DNA of 64,000 bases from the NCBI RefSeq assembly GCF_032598905.1, contig NZ_CP122458.1, forward strand, positions 4,365,001 to 4,429,000, read 5' to 3'. The notes below the pieces were generated by a model. The model saw only the letters and a program-made list of their open reading frames with translations. It was not told the origin of the DNA and searched no databases. The position numbers and the translations under genes are program-made. This document shows, piece after piece, positions 18,330 to 26,978 of the stretch (position 1 is its first letter; each line of letters begins with the position of its first letter). This DNA is from Streptomyces sp. 11x1. GTDB taxonomy: Bacteria; Actinomycetota; Actinomycetes; Streptomycetales; Streptomycetaceae.

Positions 18330-19739
18330 ATGGCTGCCCGCACGAAGACCACGAAGGACCGCCCGTCCTACCGCTGCACGGAATGCGGCTGGCAGACGGC
18401 CAAGTGGCTGGGTCGCTGCCCCGAATGCCAGGCCTGGGGCACGGTCGAGGAGTACGGCACCCCAGCCGTCCGCACGACGTCCCCCGGCCGCGTCACCACC
18501 TCCGCCGTCCCCATCGCCCAGGTCGACGGCCGCCAGGCCACCGCCCGCTCCACCGGCGTCCCCGAGCTCGACCGCGTCCTCGGCGGCGGCCTCGTCCCCG
18601 GCGCCGTCGTCCTCCTCGCGGGAGAACCCGGCGTCGGCAAGTCCACCCTCCTCCTCGACGCCGCCGCCAAGTCCGCGAGCGCCGAGCACCCCACCCTGTA
18701 CGTCACGGGCGAGGAGTCCGCCAGCCAGGTCCGCCTCCGCGCCGACCGCATCAACGCCCTGCACGACCACCTCTACCTCGCCGCCGAGACCGACCTCGCC
18801 GCCGTCCTCGGCCACTTGGACGCGGTCAAGCCGTCCCTGCTGATCCTCGACTCGGTCCAGACCGTCGCCTCGCCGGAGATCGACGGCGCCCCCGGCGGCA
18901 TGGCCCAGGTCCGCGAGGTCGCCGGCGCACTGATCCGCGCCTCCAAGGAGCGCGGCATGTCGACGCTCCTCGTGGGCCACGTCACCAAGGACGGCGCCAT
19001 CGCGGGGCCCCGCCTCCTTGAGCACCTCGTCGACGTCGTCCTGCACTTCGAGGGCGACCGGCACGCCCGCCTCCGCCTGGTCCGCGGCGTCAAGAACCGC
19101 TACGGCGCCACGGACGAGGTCGGCTGCTTCGAGCTGCACGACGAGGGCATCACCGGCCTGACCGACCCCAGCGGCCTCTTCCTCACCCGCCGCGACGAAC
19201 CCGTCCCCGGCACCTGCCTGACGGTCACCCTGGAGGGCCGCCGCCCCCTGGTCGCGGAAGTGCAGTCGCTCACAGTCGACTCCCAGCTCCCCTCCCCCCG
19301 CCGGACCACGTCCGGCCTGGAGACCTCCCGGGTCTCGATGATGCTCGCGGTCCTGGAGCAGCGCGGCCGGATCAGCGCCCTCGGCAAGCGGGACATCTAC
19401 TCGGCGACGGTCGGCGGCGTGAAGCTGTCGGAGCCCGCCGCGGACCTCGCGATCGCCCTCGCCCTGGCCTCCGCGGCGACCGACACCCCTCTCCCCAAGA
19501 ACCTCGTGGCGATCGGTGAAGTGGGTCTCGCGGGCGAGGTCAGACGGGTCACAGGGGTACAGCGCCGCCTCTCCGAAGCACACCGTCTCGGCTTCACGCA
19601 CGCCCTCGTTCCGACCGATCCCGGCAAGGTTCCTCCCGGTATGAAGGTCCTGGAAGTGGCCGACATGGGGGACGCGCTCCGGGTACTGCCCCGATCGCGT
19701 CGGCGAGAGGCCCCACGGGACGCGGAGGACCGCCGGTAG
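18330..19739 (+). CDS. radA: DNA repair protein RadA
   Basis: RecA-like ATPase and branch-migration helicase used in recombination and fork repair, 469 residues. A C4 zinc finger is at 13-31 (CTECGWQTAKWLGRCPEC), Walker A GEPGVGKS at 98-105, the RadA-specific KNRYG at 255-259, and a C-terminal Lon-protease-like domain (EVGLAGEVRRVTG). Start ATG 18330. It precedes disA by 81 bp on the same strand, the classic radA-disA pairing. Confidence 0.96.
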   Translation: MAARTKTTKDRPSYRCTECGWQTAKWLGRCPECQAWGTVEEYGTPAVRTTSPGRVTTSAVPIAQVDGRQATARSTGVPELDRVLGGGLVPGAVVLLAGEPGVGKSTLLLDAAAKSASAEHPTLYVTGEESASQVRLRADRINALHDHLYLAAETDLAAVLGHLDAVKPSLLILDSVQTVASPEIDGAPGGMAQVREVAGALIRASKERGMSTLLVGHVTKDGAIAGPRLLEHLVDVVLHFEGDRHARLRLVRGVKNRYGATDEVGCFELHDEGITGLTDPSGLFLTRRDEPVPGTCLTVTLEGRRPLVAEVQSLTVDSQLPSPRRTTSGLETSRVSMMLAVLEQRGRISALGKRDIYSATVGGVKLSEPAADLAIALALASAATDTPLPKNLVAIGEVGLAGEVRRVTGVQRRLSEAHRLGFTHALVPTDPGKVPPGMKVLEVADMGDALRVLPRSRRREAPRDAEDRR

Positions 19740-19820
19740 ACTTTGCCCAGGTCTCGCCCGTCCGTACGAACCACGAGTGCGAAACGGGAGCGCCCCAGAA
19801 CCTGCGACCGGAGGAGTGCA

Positions 19821-20945
19821 GTGGCAGCCAACGACCGGGCAGCAGCTCCCGGAAAGTCCGGTGGGAGCTCCGGTGCCGATGGCCTGATGCGCGCCTCACT
19901 GAGCGCCGTGGCCCCAGGCACGGCCCTGCGCGACGGGCTTGAACGGATTCTCCGCGGCAATACCGGCGGACTCATCGTGCTCGGCTTCGACAAGACCGTC
20001 GAGCCGATGTGTACCGGTGGTTTCGTCCTGGATGTCGAGTTCACGGCCACGCGCCTGCGTGAGCTGTGCAAGCTCGACGGCGGCATCGTGCTGTCCTCGG
20101 ACCTGTCCAAGATCCTCCGGGCGGGCGTCCAGCTGGTCCCCGACCCGATGATCCCGACCGAGGAGACCGGCACCCGCCACCGTACGGCCGACCGCGTCAG
20201 CAAACAGGTGGGCTTCCCCGTCGTCTCGGTCTCCCAGTCGATGCGCCTCATCGCGCTCTACGTCGACGGGCAGCGCCGCGTCCTGGAGGACTCGGCGGCG
20301 ATCCTGTCCCGGGCGAACCAGGCCCTGGCGACCCTGGAGCGCTACAAGCTCCGCCTGGACGAGGTGGCGGGCACTCTCTCCGCGCTGGAGATCGAGGACC
20401 TGGTGACGGTCCGGGACGTCTCGGCGGTCGCCCAGCGACTGGAGATGGTCCGCCGCATCGCCACCGAAATCGCCGAATACGTGGTCGAACTGGGCACGGA
20501 CGGCCGTCTCCTGGCCCTCCAGCTCGACGAACTGATCGCGGGCGTCGAACCGGAGCGCGAACTGGTGGTCAGGGACTACGTCCCCGAGCCCACCGCGAAG
20601 CGCTCCCGCACGGTGGACGAGGCCCTCCACGAACTCGACGCCCTCACCCACGCCGAGCTCCTCGAACTCCCCACGGTCGCCCGCGCCCTCGGCTACACCG
20701 GCTCCCCCGAGGGCATGGACTCGGCCGTCTCCCCGCGCGGCTTCCGCCTCCTCGCCAAGGTCCCGCGCCTGCCCGGCGCCATCATCGACCGCCTGGTGGA
20801 GCACTTCGGCGGCCTCCAGAAGCTGCTCGCCGCCAGCGTCGACGACCTCCAGACGGTCGACGGCGTGGGCGAGGCCCGCGCCCGCAGCGTCCGCGAGGGA
20901 CTGTCCCGCCTGGCGGAGTCCTCCATCCTGGAACGCTACGTCTGA
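19821..20945 (+). CDS. disA: DNA integrity scanning diadenylate cyclase DisA
   Basis: Makes c-di-AMP from two ATP and scans DNA for branched structures, 374 residues. The DAC domain is N-terminal, with the DGG motif at 86-88 (DGA in many homologues) and RHR at 119-121 ([11 protein letters not shown]). A helical linker leads to a C-terminal helix-hairpin-helix DNA-binding part ([21 protein letters not shown]). GTG start at 19821 with GGAGGAG upstream. RadA is known to restrain DisA activity in other bacteria, which agrees with the operon context. Confidence 0.96.
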   Translation: MAANDRAAAPGKSGGSSGADGLMRASLSAVAPGTALRDGLERILRGNTGGLIVLGFDKTVEPMCTGGFVLDVEFTATRLRELCKLDGGIVLSSDLSKILRAGVQLVPDPMIPTEETGTRHRTADRVSKQVGFPVVSVSQSMRLIALYVDGQRRVLEDSAAILSRANQALATLERYKLRLDEVAGTLSALEIEDLVTVRDVSAVAQRLEMVRRIATEIAEYVVELGTDGRLLALQLDELIAGVEPERELVVRDYVPEPTAKRSRTVDEALHELDALTHAELLELPTVARALGYTGSPEGMDSAVSPRGFRLLAKVPRLPGAIIDRLVEHFGGLQKLLAASVDDLQTVDGVGEARARSVREGLSRLAESSILERYV

Positions 20946-20992
20946 CCGGCCGCCTTCAGCCCACTCGGGCCCACCCGGCCCCGCCCGACCTC

Positions 20993-21055
20993 TGACCGTC
21001 AGCCAGCCCTTCGACCGTCAGCCCTGGACCGTCAGTCCTTCTGACCGTCAGTCCT
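20993..21055. repeat. Degenerate GACCGTCAG tandem repeat
   Basis: Four copies of GACCGTCAG recur at 15-19 bp spacing in the convergent gap between disA and the next gene. The last copy overlaps the 3' end of the minus-strand gene. No hairpin is formed by the unit itself. Confidence 0.55.
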
Positions 21056-21893
21056 TCTCCAGCACGAAGGACGTGCGAGCCTTGGCCAGCCCCGGCGCCT
21101 TCGCCTCGACGAGGTAGGTCCCGGCGGTGGCCGAACCGGCCGACGGAGTCGCGCAGTTGGGCGCGCTCGGGTCACGGTTCCACTCGACGGTGTACGTCAC
21201 CCGGTCACCGGCCGGCACCTTGAACATCAGGCTGCCCGCCGTCTCGTGGCAGTCGTCGGAAGCCCAGAACGCGTCGTCGCCATCGGCGTCGGCCGGGGTG
21301 ATCGTCACCACCGTGTTGTCCGGGCCGAGATCGAGCTTGCAGTCGCCGCCGGAGGAGTTGCGGGCGATGAGTTCGAACGTGGGGTTCACCCCGGGTGCGT
21401 AGGCGTTGCGCACGCTGCGCACGGTCAACTTCACGGCCCCGGCGGTGCAGTTGGGCAGGCTGGACCCCGCCGGTACCTGCTCGCCCGAGCTGCTGCCGTT
21501 CTTGCCGCCGTCGTCGGACGTACCCCCGCCCGCGGCACCGGATCCGGCACTCGTGTCCCCACCACCGGAAGCCGAGCCGGAGCCCGAACCCGAACCGTCG
21601 CCCGCCCCGGAGCCGGAACTGTCGCCCCCGGAGCTCGACTCGTCACCCGACTCGTCGCGTCCGCCCGGCGCTTCGCTGATCGCGGGACCGGAACCGGACG
21701 GCCCGGGAGTGATCGAGGTCGCGGGATTCTTTCCGTCGGGCCCACCCGCGTTGTTGTCGCCGTCCCCGCCCCCGCCGGTGACGACCCACACGACGAGGAT
21801 CGCGAGCAGACCGACGACGGTCAGCAGAACGGCCCTCCGGCGCCAGTAGATGGTGGAGGGAAGCGGCCCGATCGGATTGCGCAGAGATCCCAC
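21048..21893 (-). CDS. Membrane-anchored exported protein with Ser/Gly-rich stalk
   Basis: 281 residues from GTG 21891-21893. A basic N-terminus and one membrane segment (about 20-40) are followed by a Gly/Ser/Asp low-complexity stalk (about 41-140). A C-terminal beta-rich domain (about 145-280) contains four Cys in NCTAGAV, GGDCKLDL, SDDCHETAG and SAPNCATP, probably two disulfides. This looks like a cell-surface sensor or adhesion-type domain on a flexible stalk. The family is not recognised with confidence. Confidence 0.75.
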   Translation of the reverse strand: MGSLRNPIGPLPSTIYWRRRAVLLTVVGLLAILVVWVVTGGGGDGDNNAGGPDGKNPATSITPGPSGSGPAISEAPGGRDESGDESSSGGDSSGSGAGDGSGSGSGSASGGGDTSAGSGAAGGGTSDDGGKNGSSSGEQVPAGSSLPNCTAGAVKLTVRSVRNAYAPGVNPTFELIARNSSGGDCKLDLGPDNTVVTITPADADGDDAFWASDDCHETAGSLMFKVPAGDRVTYTVEWNRDPSAPNCATPSAGSATAGTYLVEAKAPGLAKARTSFVLEKD

Positions 21894-22207
21894 GGCGCAA
21901 ACTGTACGAGAGATCCGGCACTTCGCTGGCCCCACCCGCCGCCCGAAACCTCAACTTTTCCGGATCATCATCCCGGTCGTTCCCGTGATCGCCCCGACCG
22001 GGCGCCCCATGATCGCGGTGCGTGATCGCAGAGCCCGTACGGGCACGTTCCGTGACCGGACCCACGCGACACGAACAACACCAACTCCGCAGTCCGCCAA
22101 GCCCGTTCAGGGAAACATCCGCTCCCGAGCCCGAGTCCACTCGCCGCCTCCCTCGGCCCACCTGCCACAATCGTCCCCACCACCGAAGCGCGCCGCAGGA
22201 CTCGGAG

Positions 22208-23296
22208 ATGACGATGACCGGACCCCAGACCGTGGAGAACGGCGCCGGCGCACCGGCGTCGAAGCCGTTGCGGAAGCTGGGGTTCCTGACCATCGGACTG
22301 TTCGACGAGGCCGACCCTCGCCGGGGCCACGAATCCACGCTGGAGATCATCGAACTGGGCGAGCGGCTCGGTTTCGACAGCGCGTGGCTGCGCCACCGTC
22401 ATCTGCAGTACGGCATCTCCTCCCCCGTCGCGGTGATGGCCGCCGCCTCGCAGCGCACGAGCCGTATAGAACTGGGCACCGCCGTCATCCCTTTGGGCTG
22501 GGAGAACCCGCTGCGGCTCGCCGAGGACCTGGCCACGGTCGACCTCCTGTCCGGCGGCCGGGTCAACCCGGGGGTCAGCGTCGGACCGCCGATGCACTAC
22601 GACACCGTCAAGCCGGCGCTCTACCCGGACACCGCCGACGCGGAGGACTTCAGCTTCGAACGGGTCCGTCGGCTCCTTGGCTTCGTACGCGGCGAGGCGG
22701 CCACGGACTTCAGCGGCACCGAGGGGTTCGAGGTCTTCTCCGACCGGGTCCAGCCGCACTCCCCCGGGCTGGGCGCCCGAATGTGGTACGGCGGCGGCAG
22801 CCTGCGGTCGGCGCGGTGGGCCGGCGAGAACGGGATGAACTTCCTGACCAGCAGCGTGGTGAAGGCGGAGCCGACGGAGCCGGGGGCGGCGGCCACCTCC
22901 GGGACAGTGGACTTCGCCGAGATCCAGCGCTCGCAGATCCGGGAGTTCCGGGCGCACCACCCCGACGGCGAGCGGGCCCGGGTCTCCCAGGGACTCGTCG
23001 TCATCCCGACCGACTCGGCGAGTGCGGAGCAGCGGGCCAAGTACGAGGCGTACGCGGCGAAGCGTTTGCCCCGGACCACGGCGCCGCAGGGGGCGGGGCG
23101 GGTTCTGTTCGCGCCGGACCTGGTGGGCACGTCCGCGGAGATCGCCGAGCGGTTGCGGGCGCACGCCGGGTTCCGCGAGGTCGACGAGGTGGCGTTCGCG
23201 CTGCCGTTCACGTTCGAGCACGAGGACGATGTGCAGATCCTGACGGACATCGCGACGAAGTTGGGGCCGGCGTTGGGGTGGGAGCGGGTGGGCTGA
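22208..23296 (+). CDS. LLM class flavin-dependent oxidoreductase
   Basis: 362 residues of the luciferase-like monooxygenase fold, using FMN or F420. Family signs are LGFLTIGLFDEAD, ERLGFDSAWLRHRH, LGTAVIPLGWENPLRLAEDLATVD, SGGRVNPGVSVG and MWYGGGSLRSARWAGENGMNF. Start ATG 22208; a second ATG at 22214 is better spaced from CGGAG and may be the real one. The substrate is unknown. Confidence 0.88.
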   Translation: MTMTGPQTVENGAGAPASKPLRKLGFLTIGLFDEADPRRGHESTLEIIELGERLGFDSAWLRHRHLQYGISSPVAVMAAASQRTSRIELGTAVIPLGWENPLRLAEDLATVDLLSGGRVNPGVSVGPPMHYDTVKPALYPDTADAEDFSFERVRRLLGFVRGEAATDFSGTEGFEVFSDRVQPHSPGLGARMWYGGGSLRSARWAGENGMNFLTSSVVKAEPTEPGAAATSGTVDFAEIQRSQIREFRAHHPDGERARVSQGLVVIPTDSASAEQRAKYEAYAAKRLPRTTAPQGAGRVLFAPDLVGTSAEIAERLRAHAGFREVDEVAFALPFTFEHEDDVQILTDIATKLGPALGWERVG

Positions 23297-23349
23297 CGTG
23301 CCGCCGAAGAGCTCGGGGGGTGCGGGTTCGGCGGCGGGTGCGGTTCCGG

Positions 23350-23587
23350 TGGGGCTTCTCGCGCAGTTCCCCGCGCCCCTGAAAAGCAGGGGCCGCGCCC
23401 CGTGCTTTTCATCCGGCAGCCCCGCCCCCTTCCAGGCCCGCAGAGCCGTGGTCCTCCCGGCCCGCAGCCCCGCCACCGTTCAAACCCGCAGGACCGTAGT
23501 CCTCCCGGCCCGCAGCCCCGCCACCGTTCAAACCCGCAGGGCCTGGTCTTTCAGGGGCGCGGGGAACTGCGTGAGAAGCCCCACCGG
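23350..23587. repeat. Dispersed long inverted repeat, copy 2, with tandem repeat in loop
   Basis: The left arm begins at 23350 and the right arm ends near 23587. They carry the same 20-bp core as the other copies, with one arm difference (GCGTGAG for GCGCGAG). The loop is much longer than in other copies because it contains a 48-bp tandem repeat. It lies between the monooxygenase stop and mutY. Confidence 0.85.
23417..23541. repeat. 48-bp tandem repeat, 2.6 copies
   Basis: Copies at 23417-23464 (diverged), 23465-23512 and 23513-23541 (partial). The second and third agree over the shared part. The unit ends CCTCCCGGCCCG. It is a directly repeated block without unique spacers, so it is not a CRISPR array. 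Confidence 0.8.
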
Positions 23588-23671
23588 GCCCGCCACCCGG
23601 CCGACCCACCCCAGACACCCCCCACCAGAACCCGCCCCCACCACCCCCCGCATGGCAGGATCGACCGTGCC

Positions 23672-24619
23672 ATGACTGCACCCACGAAACCCCAGAGCAG
23701 CCCTGCCGACGTAACCCCCACCCCCGCCCCCGTCTCCGCCCCCACACCCACCGCCCTGCACACCCCGGTGATCGCCTGGTTCGAGACGCACGCCCGTGAC
23801 CTGCCCTGGCGGCGACCGGAGGCCGGCCCCTGGGGGGTGATGGTCAGCGAGTTCATGCTCCAGCAGACACCGGTCAACCGTGTACTGCCCGTCTACGAGC
23901 AGTGGTTGGCGCGCTGGCCCCGCCCGGCGGACCTCGCGAAGGAACCCCCGGGCGAGGCGGTGCGCGCCTGGGGCCGACTCGGCTACCCGCGCCGCGCGCT
24001 ACGGCTGCACGGCGCCGCGGTGGCCATAACGGAACGGCACGGCGGAGACGTACCCCGTGATCACGCGCAATTGCTCGCGCTGCCGGGGATCGGCGAGTAC
24101 ACGGCCGCGGCGGTGGCCTCGTTCGCGTACGGACAGCGGCACGCCGTGCTCGACACGAACGTGCGGCGGGTCTTCGCCCGTGCGGTGAGCGGCACGCAGT
24201 ACCCGCCGAACGCGACCACGGCCGCCGAGCGGAAGCTGGCCCGGACCCTGCTGCCCGAGGACGACGGGACGGCGTCCCGGTGGGCGGCCGCGTCGATGGA
24301 GCTGGGCGCGCTGGTGTGCACGGCGAAGAACGAGACGTGCGGGCGCTGCCCGATCGCCGGACAGTGCGCCTGGCGGCTGGCCGGGAAGCCCGCGCACGAG
24401 GGCCCGGCGCGGCGCGGACAGACGTACGCCGGTACCGACCGTCAGGTCCGCGGCAAGCTGCTCGCCGTCCTGCGGGACGCGATCGCGCCGGTGCCCCAGG
24501 CGGTTCTCGACCGGGTGTGGGACGAGCCGGTGCAGCGTGCCCGCGCCCTGGACGGGCTGGTCTCCGACGGACTGGTGGAACCCCTCCCCGGCGGCCTCTA
24601 CCGCCTCCCCCTCACCTGA
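23672..24619 (+). CDS. mutY: A/G-specific adenine glycosylase
   Basis: Removes adenine mispaired with 8-oxoguanine, 315 residues. Catalytic Glu60 lies in VSEFMLQQT, the helix-hairpin-helix LPGIGEYTAAAVASF at 137-151, and catalytic Asp161 in DTNVRRV. The [4Fe-4S] ligands are Cys216, 223, 226 and 232 (C-x6-C-x2-C-x5-C). The C-terminal 8-oxoG recognition domain is shorter than in E. coli MutY. The N-terminal 28 residues are a Pro/Thr-rich extension. Start ATG 23672. Confidence 0.94.
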   Translation: MTAPTKPQSSPADVTPTPAPVSAPTPTALHTPVIAWFETHARDLPWRRPEAGPWGVMVSEFMLQQTPVNRVLPVYEQWLARWPRPADLAKEPPGEAVRAWGRLGYPRRALRLHGAAVAITERHGGDVPRDHAQLLALPGIGEYTAAAVASFAYGQRHAVLDTNVRRVFARAVSGTQYPPNATTAAERKLARTLLPEDDGTASRWAAASMELGALVCTAKNETCGRCPIAGQCAWRLAGKPAHEGPARRGQTYAGTDRQVRGKLLAVLRDAIAPVPQAVLDRVWDEPVQRARALDGLVSDGLVEPLPGGLYRLPLT

Positions 24620-24927
24620 CCCTCCGGTGTCGCCGACGGGGTAAACCGGCCCATCTCCACCCCAAGTCCCACCCCGCTTTACCCCGTTCCTACTTTCGTT
24701 ACACAACCGACGGACAGCCGAGCGTTCTCCGCAGGCTGCCTCGGACGTCTCCGTGACAACCCCTCCGTAGCTTCATTGGCGTACCGCAGGAACCCGCGAA
24801 ACGAACCGGCGGATCCGGCGGAACGAGCGACACGCACCGCGCGACACACCGCGCGGCACGAAGCGGCGGACAACCGGCACCACGCGACAGCGCGGACGTC
24901 GGAAACGGGGAACGGAGGCGGTTGATC
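24620..24927 (+). promoter_or_regulatory. sigE operon upstream region
   Basis: A 308-bp gap that must hold the sigE operon promoter. In S. coelicolor this promoter is activated by CseB under envelope stress. I could not identify -35/-10 boxes with confidence. A GGAGG site at 24914-24918 serves sigE. Nothing else is evident apart from short CACCGCGCG direct repeats. Confidence 0.4.
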
Positions 24928-25479
24928 ATGGCGCACGGCGAGGTGCTCGAATTCGAGGAGTACGTCCGTACCCGGCAGGACGCGCTGCTGCGCAGTGCCC
25001 GCCGGCTCGTGCCGGACCCGGTGGACGCCCAGGATCTGCTGCAGACGGCGCTGGCGCGGACGTTCGGCCGCTGGGACGGCATCGCGGACAAGCGGCTGGC
25101 CGACGCCTATCTGCGCCGGGTCATGATCAACACGCGGACCGAGTGGTGGCGGGCCCGGAAGCTGGAGGAGGTCCCGACCGAGCAGCTGCCGGACGCCTGC
25201 GTCGAGGACTCCACCGAGCAGCACGCGGACCGCGCCCTCCTGATGGACATCATGAAGGTGCTGGCACCCAAGCAGCGCAGTGTCGTGGTGCTGCGACACT
25301 GGGAGCAGATGTCCACGGAGGAGACGGCCGCCGCCCTCGGCATGTCGGCCGGCACGGTCAAGAGCACGCTGCACCGTGCGCTGGCCCGGCTCCGCGAGGA
25401 GCTGGAGTCGCGGGACCACGAAGAGCGCGCCGCCCGTGCGCTCGAAGCGAGCGAGGAGCAGGAGCGTTGCGCGGCCTGA
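24928..25479 (+). CDS. sigE: ECF sigma factor SigE, cell-envelope stress
   Basis: 183-residue ECF (SigE-group) sigma factor that directs RNA polymerase to cell-wall homeostasis genes. Region 2 spans about 12-75 (RSARRLVPDPVDAQDLLQTA, FGRW) and region 4 about 110-165 (TEETAAALGMSAGTVKSTLH). The identification as sigE rests on the unbroken order sigma, lipoprotein, response regulator, histidine kinase, which matches the sigE-cseA-cseB-cseC operon of S. coelicolor. ATG 24928 has GGAGG 9 nt upstream; an in-frame TTG lies two codons earlier. Its last 13 bp overlap cseA. Confidence 0.92.
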   Translation: MAHGEVLEFEEYVRTRQDALLRSARRLVPDPVDAQDLLQTALARTFGRWDGIADKRLADAYLRRVMINTRTEWWRARKLEEVPTEQLPDACVEDSTEQHADRALLMDIMKVLAPKQRSVVVLRHWEQMSTEETAAALGMSAGTVKSTLHRALARLREELESRDHEERAARALEASEEQERCAA

Positions 25480-26147
25480 GCACAGCGGCCGGCCCCCGTC
25501 CGGGGGTCAGGCAGGGCACGAAGGCGGTGATCACGGCGGTGGCCGTGCTCGCCGCCCTTGCCCTTTCCGTGTCCGCCTGTGGCACGGGCGGCACCGGTGC
25601 CCGGGACGAGGGGCCGGCCGACAGCGACTCCCTCGCGGCGGGCGCGGCCACCCCGTCCGTCTCCGGTTCGGCGGAGGCCGAGGACGACCATCCGAGCGTC
25701 GACGAGGTCGTCCGGATGGTCCGCGCGGACCCGGAGGTCAGCAAGGCGGTCAAGAGCGATCTGCGGCCGTGTGTGGCCGACGAGTACCCGGTGGACGTGA
25801 CGTACGGGGACCTGACCGGGGCCTCGTCCGACGACCTCGTGGTGAACGTGATGACCTGTGCGGACGCCGTCGGAGTGGCGTCGTACGTGTACCGCGCGGA
25901 GAAGAAGGGGACGTACCGGAGCGTCTTCCGGTCCGAACAGCCGCCCGTCTACGCGGAGATAGACCGGGGCGACCTCCTCGTCACCCGGCAGCTGTACGAG
26001 AATGGCGACCCGTCGTCGTACCCGTCCAGCGAGGACGTGGCCACCTATCGCTGGATCAAGGACGACTTCGTCCAGCGCTCCAGCACACGCACCGAGTACA
26101 GCAGCGCCGTGGGCGGCACGGAGTCGGCGACACCCGAGCCGAGCTGA
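25467..26147 (+). CDS. cseA: CseA lipoprotein
   Basis: 226-residue lipoprotein that in S. coelicolor negatively modulates the SigE/CseBC response from outside the membrane. The signal sequence is followed by a lipobox LSVSAC. The mature part has two further Cys (LRPCVADE, VMTCADAV). The TTG start at 25467 is inferred because GAGGAG is 8 nt upstream, it overlaps the sigE stop by 13 bp, and no ATG/GTG start gives a proper signal peptide. CseA sequences are weakly conserved, so the assignment depends mainly on context. Confidence 0.85.
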   Translation: MRGLSTAAGPRPGVRQGTKAVITAVAVLAALALSVSACGTGGTGARDEGPADSDSLAAGAATPSVSGSAEAEDDHPSVDEVVRMVRADPEVSKAVKSDLRPCVADEYPVDVTYGDLTGASSDDLVVNVMTCADAVGVASYVYRAEKKGTYRSVFRSEQPPVYAEIDRGDLLVTRQLYENGDPSSYPSSEDVATYRWIKDDFVQRSSTRTEYSSAVGGTESATPEPS

Positions 26148-26253
26148 GCCCCTCTGGTCACAGCGATCCCGACCGACCGACCGAACACGACGGTCGGGAC
26201 CGTCCCGAAAACCGTTGCGACCCACTTCGACCGAGAGCGAGCGAGATCACCGG

Positions 26254-26961
26254 ATGGCAGAGCAGACCCACGTCCTGTTCGTCGAGGACGACGACGTCAT
26301 CCGCGAGGCCACCCAGCTCGCCCTGGAGCGGGACGGCTTCGCGGTCACGGCCATGCCCGACGGGTTGTCGGGGCTGGAGGCGTTCCGCGCCAACCGGCCC
26401 GACATCGCCCTCCTCGACGTCATGGTCCCGGGTCTGGACGGGGTCTCCCTGTGCCGCCGCATCCGTGACGAGTCGACCGTCCCGGTGATCATGCTCTCCG
26501 CGCGCGCCGACTCCATCGACGTGGTGCTGGGGCTGGAGGCGGGCGCCGACGACTACGTGACCAAGCCGTTCGACGGCGCGGTCCTGGTCGCCCGGATCCG
26601 CGCGGTGCTGCGCCGCTTCGGCCACGCGAGCGGCGGCGACGCCAAGGCGGAGGAGGCCGGGGCGGCGGGCACCGGCGGGGTGCTCACCTTCGGTGAACTG
26701 GAGGTCGACACCGAGGGCATGGAGGTACGGAGGTCGGGGGAGCCGGTGGCGCTGACGCCGACCGAGATGCGGCTGCTGCTGGAGTTCTCGTCCGCCCCCG
26801 GCACGGTGCTCTCCCGCGACAAGCTGCTCGAACGCGTGTGGGACTACGGCTGGGGCGGCGACACCCGGGTCGTCGACGTCCATGTCCAGCGGCTGCGCGC
26901 GAAGATCGGCCAGGACCGGATCGACACGGTCCGCGGCTTCGGCTACAAGCTCAAGGCCTGA
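26254..26961 (+). CDS. cseB: Response regulator CseB
   Basis: 235-residue OmpR/PhoB-type regulator that activates the sigE promoter. In the receiver domain the acidic cluster is EDDD (11-14), the phosphoacceptor Asp55 (LLDVMVPG) and Lys104 (DDYVTKPF). The C-terminal winged helix contains LTPTEMRLLLEF, VWDYGWGGDTRVVDVHVQRL and VRGFGYKL. It starts 106 bp after cseA and ends 17 bp before cseC. Confidence 0.93.
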   Translation: MAEQTHVLFVEDDDVIREATQLALERDGFAVTAMPDGLSGLEAFRANRPDIALLDVMVPGLDGVSLCRRIRDESTVPVIMLSARADSIDVVLGLEAGADDYVTKPFDGAVLVARIRAVLRRFGHASGGDAKAEEAGAAGTGGVLTFGELEVDTEGMEVRRSGEPVALTPTEMRLLLEFSSAPGTVLSRDKLLERVWDYGWGGDTRVVDVHVQRLRAKIGQDRIDTVRGFGYKLKA

Positions 26962-26978
26962 GCGGGGACGGGACCGAG

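Noticed and set aside
23417..23541. Possible CRISPR array
   Set aside because: Only 2.6 direct copies with no unique spacers between them, and no cas genes.
24620..24927. SigE-type autoregulatory promoter before sigE
   Set aside because: A GGAAC at 24789 has no convincing -10 at the proper distance.
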